DNA of 64,000 nt, taken from contig SIJG01000020.1 in assembly GCA_023374025.1 (NCBI GenBank), positions 1,339,478 to 1,403,477 of the forward strand, given 5' to 3'. This DNA comes from Heterodera schachtii (taxonomy: Eukaryota; Nematoda; Chromadorea; Rhabditida; Heteroderidae). The notes under the pieces are model-generated. The model ran no database searches, had not been told where the DNA came from, and was given only the letters and a program-made list of their open reading frames with translations. Made by a program: the position numbers and the translations under genes. Positions 12,791-23,382 of the stretch are shown here, one piece after another (the first letter of the stretch is position 1; every line of letters begins with the position of its first letter).

Positions 12791-14772
12791 TAATCAAACA
12801 ATTTATTTAAAATGACAGTATGTTTTTGGAAGCAATATTTTTACCATTAATCTAATTAAAATGTTAAGAATTTAATAAAAATTCAAATTGACGTAAATAT
12901 TTTTATTTTTAGAACATAAATATCGCATAAAATTCAAATTTTAATTCATAAGAAGTAATTATTTGAGTTATTTTTATTAACAATTATTGAACTTTTTGAA
13001 TAGATAATGAAAATCATAAATAAAAAGTAAATTATATTATACCAATGAATAAATTTATATGTAAAAAAATATTCGTACTTAGGGTGGAACATAAGTTTTG
13101 ATACCGGTTTTTTTTTTGGAATTAAAAAATTCTCAACGCTGAGATTCACTTTCTCTATTTTTTATTTTGCTTTCATAATGACTTATTTTTAGCTTTTTAT
13201 CTTTTCACAAAAAATTTTATGAATTAATTAGTCACAAGAAAGCCGATTTTTGTGTCAAAATTTTCTGCTGGAGAAATTTGAGTTTCCATAAAAAACCAAA
13301 CATTTTAACAAATTTTCAAATTTTGCATAAACATTGTCCTAACTATATTCTCTCAAAATAACTTTTCATTAGACTTTTTGTTTGCAGATTCAATGAAATA
13401 TGCATTCTCAAACTGACCAAGGTTCAAAATGTCTAAAAAATTTAAAAGATAGAAAAAATAAAAAATTTTATAAATGATACAAAAAAAAAAAACAAATATT
13501 TAATTTGATCAAATAAACAACAACCCATCTCACGCTTATAGCTAGTGAATTGTGTAGCTTAGTTATTATATTTATACTTTTAAAATCAGCATTGGTTTAA
13601 CAATTAAAAATAAACTCTAAATAAAAACAACAATACTTAATTTTGTCTGGTTTTATTTCACCACAATTTTTATATTTTAGAAGAATAAAGATATTTTAAA
13701 ATTTATACCTAAAAGAATATAAAATTCTATAAATATGGAAATTCTTTATTTCATCATTTAATTAAATTTTTATTCAAACACTAAAAGATTTAAGTGAAAA
13801 TATAATCAATCCAATAATCAACTATAATTAAAGAAATGCATATGCTATATTTAAAGGATAAGCTTTTTCTACAGTGGTAGAGCTCCATAGCACCATGATT
13901 TTGTAAACATAACAAGTAAAAAATAAAAATACTTTTTATATTAATTGAAAAAAACAATTAGATAAATTTCAAAGAAAATTCATTATGTATAAATTTATAT
14001 ATGAATTATTCGTCTAGAAAATTTGGTTTTAAATACTTAAATTTTAATGATTGCTCAGGTCATTTGAACACAAATTATAATTAAATATTTATTTTTTTAG
14101 TTAAAACAATGTTTATTGAATAAAAATAGAGAAATTTTTTGATTCCTGAATGAAATAGCAATTTTAAATAACAAATCGAAAGTTTAATAATGAACAAAAT
14201 CTAATTAAAAATTATTCTATTAATTTTCATTAAATATAATAAATATTTTTTCATAAATTTAATAAAGTATATTAAACAATCTTAAATAAAAATATATTTC
14301 CGCTTATCTTAAAGCATACAAGGAAGAATGGTGTTCATTTATTATTTTAATAATTGTGCTGAAAAGCATTGTAGATTGATTATAAGATGCGAAATTTATA
14401 AAAATTCATAAGCAATATAAAAAAAAGTATAGATCCGCCTAAAAAATGGCTTTCTTCAAATTAAAAGAATTTTAAACAAGATTTATTTATGTTGTTCAAA
14501 AATTTAAATCAAAATATCATAAAATAAATAAAAACAATTAAACTCTGTGGCATTTTTGGAAGATTCTTGTGCACCCATTCAATTGAAAATGTAAGAACCT
14601 AAATTTGAGCGCAATACTAAAATTTTTTTTTAAAAAGCGACCTAAGCAATAACAATAATTTCATGACTTAGAATTGGTGCCACAATCGGAATTGAAATGG
14701 CGATAAATTGGTATTTGAATATTCAAATGAAAATTAAAAAACTGCTTTATAATAATTATTTATTCAATCAAC
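12791..14772. other. AT-rich stretch, nothing recognised
   Basis: Low-complexity A/T DNA with no supported gene. A small island at 13870-13900 (GTGGTAGAGCTCCATAGC) is the only GC-richer spot. No domain or RNA structure is recognised. Confidence 0.5.
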
Positions 14773-14991
14773 TAGAGGTGTGCCGTGATTCACGGTCACG
14801 GTCACGGTTACCGTGAATTTCACGGGTTTTTTCACTCACGGTCACGGTCACGATTCACGGTACCAATTCACGGTTATTCCGTGAAAAATTTACACTGGAT
14901 AAAATTGAATATTTATGAAATAAATTTTTTTTATAGAGAAATTTGGTCTTTTTTGGGCAAAGTTTGCTAAGAAACAGATCAAAAATTTCCC

Positions 14992-15016
14992 CGGCGGCGC
15001 CTATCGGCACCGCCGG
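14992..15016. repeat. GC-rich hairpin core, copy 1
   Basis: The core begins CGGCGGCGCCTATCGGCACC and continues CGCCGG. It is an inverted repeat of about 10 bp around TATC with a single mismatch. The same core occurs in two other elements of this window with different termini (19449-19473 and 43365-43389) and in degenerate form at 15495 and 15628. Confidence 0.85.
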
Positions 15017-15494
15017 CCGGCCCCCTCCCATATTCCTGAAACTTTTTTTAACAAAGCCAACCAACTACATATATTGCACGAAATACAAATAAAAAGCAAA
15101 GTTTCAAGTATGAGCCCATTTAAATAAAAAAATTCATTGTTTTTTAAAAAAATTCGCTCGAAATAAAGTTATTTTGGGTAAAATCAGTTAATAATCACAA
15201 AAAGTTTCCACTAAAACCCATATTTTTGTTAAAAATTGGGTAAATATGTCTCACAAAACCATTTATAAAAGGTCGGAATCAATTTAGAACGTCCACAATT
15301 ATGCGAAAAATCTAAATTATGGGCGCGCTTGCCAATGGACTACCCAGTTTTTTAAACTTGAAATATGCAAGCGCACCTATGCATTTTTCATCGTTTTTTG
15401 ACTTTTAGACATTAAAATTGTAAAATTTGCTAATTTTAAGTTATAAATCTGTTAACAATGTTAACAAATTGCACTCAAATTTCAATATTACCCC

Positions 15495-15519
15495 CGGCGG
15501 CGCCTATCACCACCTCCGG
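15495..15519. repeat. GC-rich hairpin core, copy 2 (degenerate)
   Basis: The left half CGGCGGCGCCTATC is intact; the right half reads ACCACCTCCGGG, so the hairpin is weakened. It is preceded by CCCC and followed by GCCCCC as in the other copies. Confidence 0.75.
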
Positions 15520-15889
15520 GCCCCCAAAATTTATTATTTCATAAAAATTGGCTCAAATTCGCAAAATTTGGTCATTTTTTGGACAAAATCGGTGCACAAA
15601 TAAGACTCAAATTTTCAAAAAATTTTTGCGATGGCGTCTATCGGCGACTATGGACCCCCCTTTTTCCAAAAAAATTTTTTCGAAAATTATACCAGAAAAA
15701 AAGTTTAAAAAAATTTGACGTCAAAAAAATTTTCTTAAATTCACGGTCACGGTCACGAAAACCGTGAATTTCACGGGTTTTTTGGATCACGGTCACGATT
15801 CACGGGACCAATTCACGGTCACGGTTCACGGGGTCAATTCACGGTCACGGTCACGATTCACGGGTTTTTTCAGTCACGGCACACCTCTA

Positions 15890-16480
15890 CCATCCCCGCA
15901 CGCGTATTCGATCATTGCGCAACCTTGGGATTACCAATTTGGGGAGGTCATTTATCCAGGGCCCGGATTTTGGCTTATTCCCTTTTTCCCCCAAATCCAA
16001 TCCCCGATTTCCCTCGTCCCCTTCCTAATATTCTGGGCTGGACATCAGCACCTTCACTGGTAGCACCGGATGGTTGCTGGCACGCCGCCGGCAATCCATT
16101 CCCAGGAGGACGAGTGGATTTGCATGTGTAGGGAAACGAGAATGGAATGAGGTGCACCGCTCCTTCGGGAGTTCTGTCAAGGACCGGTCCAATTTTTAAT
16201 GGCCAAAAATTTTGTGAAGTGCCGTGAAAAGACCTTTTTTAGGCCTAAATAACTTTTATGAATTGCCGCGCGCTCAATGGCCAAATAAATTTATAAATTT
16301 TGAGGACAGGCACAATTTATTTATCAGTTGAAGCGACAAATTTGATGATTGCGCCGATTAGTTAATTCTTGTTTGGCATATTAAGAGGGCCAAGATTTAT
16401 ATGTTAATAGACTTTTTTAAAAACTGATCCTTTGGCAATTAAAATGCCGACTGCTCCGGAAATCATTAAACGCTTAAAGG
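15890..16480. other. GC-richer segment, possible decayed gene
   Basis: 15890-16200 has far higher G+C than the surroundings. On the minus strand one frame is open for about 105 codons except for a single TAG; on the plus strand a 68-codon frame starts at 15925. Neither translation shows a family I recognise. It may be a decayed or transferred coding piece, or unique filler between mobile elements. The rest to 16480 shows nothing recognisable. Confidence 0.35.
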
Positions 16481-16686
16481 ATGATTTATTTTCTGTGCTG
16501 CCCCCAAAATTTAACAGCAAACCCAAAGCGCTCCGGGCTATTTTTTTTTAATTTAAATTGCGAAAAAGGCACTCAGAGCCGCCCAATGTTATGCTCATTT
16601 GTCAGCCAAACTCAAAATTATTTTAGAGGCCAGGCCAAGTCTATAAGAAAGCAAATTCAAGCAGTATGTTTCTGCTCTTTTGGCTC

Positions 16687-16908
16687 TTAATAAAGACTAT
16701 ATTCGCGGCCTTTGGGCCTTCTGTCAAGTTTTGGTGGGTGAAAGCATTCAATTAATTTTTGCCATGTAATGGGATAATGAGGACCGATTGGCCACCATGA
16801 ACTTTGCCCTTGTGTGCATACATTTTCTCCATTATTCTTACTGATTGCACGGAAATGCATTACACCCTCAATTTCATTTACAAAAATGTTCAAATACTTT
16901 TGAATTAG
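16687..16908 (-). CDS. Hypothetical protein, probable terminal exon
   Basis: An acceptor (CATTTTTTAG) at 16909-16918 on the minus strand opens a 73-codon frame that runs to TAA at 16687-16689. The translation has varied composition, includes MHFRAISKNNGENVC and SSWWPIGPHYPITWQ, and ends PKGREYSLY. It contains two cysteines and a tryptophan-rich patch. I do not recognise the family. A possible upstream exon near 16970-17000 (donor GTAATA) does not join in the needed phase with certainty. Moderately likely to be genuine coding sequence or a recent pseudogene. Confidence 0.4.
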   Translation of the reverse strand, partial: LIQKYLNIFVNEIEGVMHFRAISKNNGENVCTQGQSSWWPIGPHYPITWQKLIECFHPPKLDRRPKGREYSLY

Positions 16909-17043
16909 CTAAAAAATGAAAAAATAATTATTTTTTGTTTATTTTTTAATATTTTTTATTACCAGTCTCCAAAATAACAGCTATCACCAGGCAAACCATG
17001 GCCAGGGGCCTATTTCAATTCGGGTCATATCTGCGATATGACT

Positions 17044-17134
17044 CTATGACACGGTGTCATATCATACGCAAAATTTCTGTTTCAATTAAATCACCTCAAA
17101 AATCATATGCGGCGTATGATATGACGTGTCATAG
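17044..17134. repeat. Imperfect palindrome with ATATGAC repeats
   Basis: CTATGACACGGTGTCATATC at 17044 is mirrored by GATATGACGTGTCATAG ending at 17134. The surroundings (17020-17230) contain further CATATGAC / GTCATATG words. A sequence CAGGGGCCTATTTCAA at 17003 resembles a transposon terminus, but no matching opposite end was found. This may be the remains of a mobile element. Confidence 0.55.
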
Positions 17135-17299
17135 TGTTATAGGCGAGTTTCAATTGTGTCATGGTATGCGCGTTTCAATTAACTCCCTTTTCTACGTATG
17201 ATGCCGTCACATATGACACCCCTTCCCTTGTGCAAATCATATGCGGGTGTATCCGCTCCGAAGTGGAGACATGCCCAATCGTATGTAGGATAAAAATTC

Positions 17300-19321
17300 A
17301 TAAAAAATTTTAAACTTATCGAAATTTTCATTTGAATGCATTTTATAGATTGAAAATTCTATTATTGAATGGTAAATAAATTAAATTATTTTTTCCCAAT
17401 TTTAAATTTTAAGCGGAAATCGAAAGAGGTCAAATAATTTTATTATTTTTTGTGCACTTCAAAATTAAATATTTTTGTTATAAGTGAGCTTTTCCTGTGT
17501 TAATTTTTTTACAAATTTGTGATGCTTTCTATGTATAAGTAAATTTTTGCGTTTTCCTTTAATTTTTTCAATCTTTTGTTTGTGCAAAATCACTATTTCA
17601 GAACACGCCCTTAAAGATTTACTTTATTTTCCAACAAAAATTTCTTCAGATATTTAGAATTTATCCCTAAATTTTCCTTCTCCTATGGACCCAAAAAGTG
17701 AAAAACTTTTAACTGCAGCTGTTAAGCTATTTTTCGACTTTCAATGCCTATTTTAGGCTTTATTTTTATATCAGAAAAATATATTTGGTATGTGCCCTTA
17801 ATTTCTTCACTTAAAAAATATTTTAAAATTAAAAAATGCAAAAAAAACTATTTATCTAACAATAAAAATTAAAACAAATTTTTTTTTTAATTTATAATTT
17901 ATAAATAATTAATATTTTAATTTGTGGTAAGAAGCGATTTAAAATCAATATAATGCATGCGAAAAATTGAACAGTATTAGCACAATTAAAAATATAAAAT
18001 AAAACAAAAAAGAAAATGATTATACAAATTAATAACTTTAAAATCAGTCAAGACATAATAAAAAAAAAAAATTAAAATTCAGCTCTCGGCGTTTATTTGC
18101 GCAATATTAAAAATAAATCAAAATTCTTTTTATAGTAATGAAAAAAATATTCATCACAGCATTTATTTACAAAAATTTAAAAAAAATCAAAATTTATTTT
18201 TTAATTTATGTCTTATTTACATAAAATCATTAAAATATTCAAAAATTTCCAATTCAGAAAGATTTTAATTCATAAATTCAGTTGAAAAAGGCATCCGTTG
18301 AAAAGTCATAAGAAATTTTTTTTTATAAAATTGCATGCAGAAAATTCATTAAAGTTTTTAATTGTTGAAAATAATACAATTATTTTCAGTTTTATTAATA
18401 TTTTTAACTAATAAATATTACTTCAGAGTTTCAAGCTCTAAAGTTTATTGCCCATTTTGTTATTCAAATTCTATTATAAAATACAATAAAAATTTGTTTT
18501 GTTTTTATCTAATTTCAAAACTGTTTCATATTTCGGATTTAATAGCTAAATGCTTTGTTAGCCTAATTGTCCACTGTCATGATAATTAAATTTTTGTTTC
18601 AAATTTCAAAGCAAATATTTAAATAATAATTTATCTTCTTTTAAAACATATTAATTTATTAAGCAGACCTTCAATAAATAGTAACTAAACATAATATTCT
18701 TTATAAATAATAGAGAATTTATATCTAAAATAAAATACATTAGTCGTACAATAATGATTCAGACCAATATAAAAAACAGCTTTAATAATTAAATCAATAA
18801 GAATCCAAAGTTATCTTATTAAACTGATAATCAAAGAAACATAATAAATGGAAGTAAAAGTGTTGATAAAAAATTAAGCAGGACAATTCGATTAAGTCAA
18901 GTAAAAACTTGAATGAAATTTAATTTGCTTATACTCCAAAATATTATTAAACATGATAAAATTAATTAGACTTATAAAAATGCACTATTTTAAAAGAAAG
19001 TAGGTAAGCAAAAGTTAAACAATTAAATTATCATATTAATAAATAACTTTGTTTAAATACGGAATTTTGGGCCGCCTGAACGAGTAAATCAATCAGATGT
19101 CAAGAAAGGAAGAAAAGATAATTTAAAAAATTTCAGCGATTTTTAGAAAAAAATTTGCTAATTCAAACCATAAATACTAAAACAAACATTTGATATTTTT
19201 TCTAAAAAGTTTTTTCGCTTTTAAGAAAAATTAATTAGTAATAAAACCTAAATTAAAATTATTTGAAGAAACTACAAAAAAATTTGCTTTTTTATGTTGG
19301 TTTGAAAAAATCCTAAATTTC
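17300..19321. other. AT-rich stretch, no supported gene
   Basis: A/T-dominated DNA. A 15-nt island on the minus strand near 19065-19079 is neatly bordered by an acceptor (CTCGTTCAG) and a donor (GTATTT), but one such match can arise by chance. A 75-codon plus frame at 18362 has AT-driven composition and is not believed. Nothing else is recognised. Confidence 0.45.
19314..19321. other. Target-site duplication, left (TAAATTTC)
   Basis: The 8-bp sequence TAAATTTC abuts the left terminus of the hAT-type element and is repeated exactly at 19679-19686. Confidence 0.9.
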
Positions 19322-19678
19322 CAGGCCCGTAAACAGGAAGGGGGGCAGTTGCCCCCCCCCCGAAATGAAAAAATTTTCCAGTAAAAATTGGCAATTTAAA
19401 AAATTGCCACTTTCCTTAACTAAAGCATTAAAAATGCAACAATTTTCCCGGCGGCGCCTATCGGCACCGCCGGACCCCCATTTTGCCTTATGATTGAGCA
19501 ATTTTAACCAAAAAATAGTCCTTTTATTGAGAAAGATGGATATAAATGCCATTTTTGCTCTACGGCGCTGAAAATTTTAAAAGCACTCTGAGAAAAAAAA
19601 TTTTTTGGCCCGAAGAGCAAAAAGAAAAAAAAGCTCTCAGGTTTGCCCCTCCCGAAATTTTTTCTGGTTACGGGCCTG
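19322..19678. mobile_element. Non-autonomous hAT-type element (357 bp)
   Basis: The termini are CAGGCCCGTAAACAG at 19322 and, inverted, CTGGTTACGGGCCTG ending at 19678. An exact 8-bp duplication, TAAATTTC, flanks it. An 8-bp duplication and a CAGG..CGTA.CAG terminus followed by a run of G/C are standard features of hAT MITEs. There is no transposase. The centre holds the GC-rich hairpin core at 19449-19473. Preservation of the duplication and ends points to a fairly recent insertion. Confidence 0.9.
19449..19473. repeat. GC-rich hairpin core, copy in hAT element
   Basis: Identical to the copy at 14992-15016 over CGGCGGCGCCTATCGGCACC plus CGCCGG. The flanks are also alike (AATTTTCCC before, a C run after). 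Confidence 0.9.
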
Positions 19679-19686
19679 TAAATTTC
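19679..19686. other. Target-site duplication, right (TAAATTTC)
   Basis: Exact repeat of 19314-19321, directly after the right terminus of the hAT-type element. Confidence 0.9.
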
Positions 19687-20033
19687 ATAAACTCTAATTA
19701 AAAATGTGAAATATGGCTTATTAAGAACTCATGATATCTTTGGACTCGTAACATCTGACTGAGAAAGCCATAAGTATTCCGTTAACTGGTGTAAAATAAA
19801 TTTCAGATTTGATTTTATCAAAGTTGATAATTATTTTTTGTAAGCAATTAATGAAATAAATTTTAAAGATTATTCAGCGAACAAAAAAAGGGAAGTTAAA
19901 AAATTATACACTGAAAAACTTATAAATTTTTATGGTAAAAAATACACCATTATCAGAAATTATTAGAAAATTTAGAAGAATAAAACTTGCAAATAATGAT
20001 AATTACGATGAATTGTCAAAATTTAAAATATAA

Positions 20034-20118
20034 AACAATAAATGCATAAAAAAGAGCAAGCTTCCATCCGACATCGAGTTATGGATTAGCAAGGACCAAG
20101 AGAGCTATTTTTTGGAAG
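20034..20118 (+). CDS. Candidate exon, function unknown
   Basis: The frame is open from 20034 to a TAA at 20148. A possible donor (GGAAG then GTTGCC) would end the exon at 20118. The translation includes KKSKLPSDIELWISKDQES, with protein-like composition in an otherwise AT-rich tract. LPSDIEL is faintly like the LP..L segment that precedes PR domains, which would fit the SET/PR-like island 250 bp downstream, but the two frames do not join in phase at the obvious sites. Function is not assigned. Confidence 0.35.
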
Positions 20119-20367
20119 GTTGCCTTTATCAAGAGAGAAAAACTTATTAACATTAAAAGAAAAACCAAATAGTTAAACGGTGAAAAAAAAATATATAATA
20201 AATAACAAAAACGCATTTTAAAATCTCTCATTTTCAAAATAACATAAATAATTCCAAAAAAATTAAATGCAAAAAATGAATCATGAAAATACCAAAGCTA
20301 TTTAAAAGTAAACCCAAATTGAATTATTAATTAGATGAATTCATAATAAAATATATTGATAATTTAA

Positions 20368-20518
20368 ATAACAATAAACATTAATGCTTTGCTTGAATTA
20401 TCCACTTATTGGCACACACGATGCTGCTTAATAAGTGAAAATAAACTGTGGAAAAAATGCCTTAGTTTAATCGATGTAAATGGCCTCGGCGTTGTCACAA
20501 GGAGAAATGTGCCGATTG
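20368..20518 (+). CDS. Candidate exon resembling the start of a SET/PR domain
   Basis: The frame is open from 20368. It contains KLWKKCLSLIDVN followed by GLGVVTRRNVPIG and stops at a strong donor (GTACGT) at 20519; unspliced it would end three codons later at TAG. GLGV-x3-R-x-[IV]-P-x-G is the signature of the first strands of SET and PR (PRDM) methyltransferase-type domains. The downstream catalytic part was not found, so this is either one exon of a gene with long AT introns or a fragment. The likely role, if real, is chromatin modification or zinc-finger transcription regulation. The assignment is tentative. Confidence 0.4.
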
Positions 20519-20529
20519 GTACGTTTTAG

Positions 20530-23079
20530 ACAAAAAAAAAATCAAAATTTCATGATCAGGGCAAAAGGACATTTATAAACATGAAAAACAACTAATTTTT
20601 AATTTAAACAAATAAACCCAAAAGCCGAAAAAGTAAAAATAATAATTTTTAAATTGAAACATTTGGAAAATATATTACCATTAATGCGGTATAGATAAAA
20701 ATTCAAAAATGAAAACAATATCATATAGAATTAATTATCTCTGATTGATTTTGAAAAAATAATGAAATTGACATATAGAAACTTAAAAAGCCTACGTTAC
20801 TGATTGTTCAATCTAATAATTTTGTGAATTTATTTCGTCTTTATATATAAAAGAATTCTAACAAATAAATGTTTTTTGAAAAGTTAAAATGGAAATTTGT
20901 CATATAGTGAATATTTTTAAAAATCAATAAGGCCAGAAATTTTCGCAACCACCGAGAAGATAACATAATATAAAAGAAGGCTGAAAAGAATTAATAGTAA
21001 TATTATAAGTAGTAATATAAAATTAAAAAACCAAATTTCACATTTAGTGAAGTAATTAAAGTAGATAAAAAACATAAAAAAAGTAAAAATGTTATTGTAA
21101 AAATTATGCTTATGAATATTTTGATGAAATACCCGATGAATTTAATTAACCAAAAAATGAATGAAAAATTACTAAAATTTAAAAATTATATCTTAAAATA
21201 CGTGCATACAAGAAGTGAGTAAAAAAGAAACTAATTATGCAAATAAAAGAATAAATATAAAGTATATTTCTTGATTTTTGACTTTTTTTACAAAATGAAA
21301 AAAAAGAGTTTTAAAGCCTGAATTTGACGACAACTTTAAAAAAATTGAATACAAGAATTGGAAATTTTGACAAATAGCCTGAAAAATGGATATACTAAAA
21401 ATGTCATTAGCCTCGTGAAAATACCAAAAAATGATGATATGTAAATAAAATAATTTTTCATTTAAGAAAGGAAGTTAAAATTAGATTAATTACAATTAAA
21501 AACAAACGATTTATAGATAAAGTTGTTTACTTAAATAAAGAGTTGTATTGTTGTACAAAATTTATAATAAACATTATATTTCTTTTATTTATGGTTTAAA
21601 TAAACAAGCATTTGTTAATTCTTGAAAATATTATTTATGAAAAAAAGAACTTGAATCAAAAATATTAAATAGAATCGAACAGCGAAGCGTTCATAAAAAT
21701 GATCAAACCTTTAAATATTATTTAATTTATTAAAATGCAAGACTTATTAGATAACTAAAAAATATATCTTTTAGTAAGAATTGAATTGGGTTTTTGTTTA
21801 TGATATAAAAAAAATTTAAAAATTAGAACAAAACGAAGATAAATTTTAAAAATCCTGCTTTCAAAATTAATTACATTTCTTAGAAGGAATTAATTATAAT
21901 TACTTATATCAACAAATTGACACAAGAAAAAATCTTAATTCTATCGGATTACGAACAAAACAAAATATATAACGAGGACATAAATAAGAAAGTACTTTGT
22001 TAATTATATCCTTCATAATAACAATTTTTTATGAAAAGCCAAAAAATAACAAATTTAAAATAATACATTTTCCAAAATCTCATTTAGATTATATAAAATA
22101 AATATTTTTATTTTAGCTTATTTCAAATTAACAATTAATTTTATCGATTTTTTAAATAATAAAAATATCAAAATTATATCATTTAATAAACAAACTAGTT
22201 AATTTAAGTTGCCAAACTTAAGTCAACATAAATAAAATTGAATAAAAGTAATAAATTACATCAATTTATTAAAAAATAAATTTTGAAAATAAAACTCAAA
22301 ATAAATCATCTCATTTTTATATAAAAAAATCCATTCATACTTGAAGATGTTTTTTCTTCGATCCAGCAAGATTATAAATTATAAATTCAACTAAAAGTTA
22401 TAAAAAAATTTCAAAAAAAACATTAAATTCATTATATCTGAATATAGAACTTAAAAACATACAAAAAGTTAAAATTAAAATAATTCAATATGATTTGCAT
22501 ACGAAAAATGCAAGAAGAGATTTATCAATTTATCCGAAAGATTACCAAAAATAACACTTTCAAAAAAGTATATAATAATGGTTAACAAAGAAATTCAAAA
22601 TTTGGTAAATTGTTTAAGTTTTGATTTTTAATTTTGAAAACATCTTTATAATGCCGAATAAATCTTTTTATTTCATAAGCTAATTAAATAATATTTAGTA
22701 TATGTAGATTAAGCTGACAAAAAATAGTGAGAATTTTGTTAACAGTTATGCTTTTTTATATTACCATACACAAAAATTTAAAAAAAAAACTTATTTTTAA
22801 TCAATACTAATAAAAATAAAAAATTATTTAAAAAACAAAAATATATGAAAAAAACAATTTTTTTCTAAAAATAGTAAACTGAAAATAAGCAATAATATAA
22901 ATATCGGAGTCACCCGAAAATTTATATTATTTTTTTTCATCTGGTCAACCCCTAGATGAGGGACACCAATATGCGTGTTCCCCTCCGCCGTTAGTGAACA
23001 TAAAAAATATAATGATAATTTAATGGCTGTTTCAGTGACAGTTCGCCAAAACATTTGCATTTACCATATTCTTTTTTGA
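20530..23079. other. A-rich stretch with scattered open islands
   Basis: Strongly A-rich on the plus strand. Small open islands occur at 20925-20970, 21305-21370 and 22935-22995; the last reads SGQPLDEGHQYACSPPPL on the plus strand. They could be further exons of a plus-strand gene ending at 23235, but splice phases could not be chained. No repeat or RNA was identified. Confidence 0.35.
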
Positions 23080-23235
23080 AGTTGGCACATTGTCATTGCC
23101 AGGGGCTATGATCTTTTGTCCGAGATAGTGCCTAAATCATCAGAACAACTCCAAAGCACGCCTTTTATGTTGCCGCTTTGTGATTCTCATATGTGCAAAA
23201 AAAAGAAGCAAATTTTTTTAAATTTTAATTTGTAA
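23080..23235 (+). CDS. Possible terminal exon, function unknown
   Basis: The frame is open from 23080 to TAA at 23233-23235. The translation includes RGYDLLSEIVPKSSEQLQST and then PFMLPLCDSHMCKKKK. Possible acceptors lie at GAAG (23081) and GCCAG (23097-23101). The C-x4-C pair and lysine tract give no family. It lies tail-to-tail with the minus-strand FLYWCH-like gene, whose stop is at 23383. Real coding or recent pseudogene sequence is plausible. Confidence 0.35.
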   Translation, partial: SWHIVIARGYDLLSEIVPKSSEQLQSTPFMLPLCDSHMCKKKKQIFLNFNL

Positions 23236-23382
23236 ATTTAATGAGTTCTAATTTAAATTCAATTATTGATTTGAGTAAATGGCGAATGACAAATGAATTT
23301 TTGTATACTTTATTTTTAATTATTATTAATGCCAAATTAAAAAACAAATCTTTCAAAAATTTGTCAGCAAATGATACTAGAA

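Larger units (their letters stand above)
14773..15889. mobile_element. Non-autonomous DNA element with CACGGT-repeat ends
   Basis: The ends are inverted: TAGAGGTGTGCCGTGA at 14773 and TCACGGCACACCTCTA ending at 15889. Just inside each end are multiple copies of TCACGGTCACGG, roughly 14790-14880 and 15738-15870. The interior lacks a transposase but carries three versions of a GC-rich core at 14992-15016, 15495-15519 and about 15628-15653. TAGAGGTGTGC-type termini are typical of hAT elements, but an exact 8-bp target duplication is not seen (flanks CAATCAAC and CCATCCCC agree at only five of eight positions). Assignment to hAT is therefore an inference. Short open frames inside are repeat translations. 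Confidence 0.75.

Noticed and set aside
14785..16063. Frames of 60-99 codons with repeated HGHG, RSRSR and FTVTVHG residues
   Set aside because: They arise from the CACGGT repeats of the element at 14773-15889 and change frame with the repeats.
23025..23035. CTGTTTCA words as nematode piRNA promoter motifs (also near 18525, 17071 and 60459)
   Set aside because: Only four scattered hits, expected by chance in 64 kb of A/T-rich DNA, with no consistent start site downstream.
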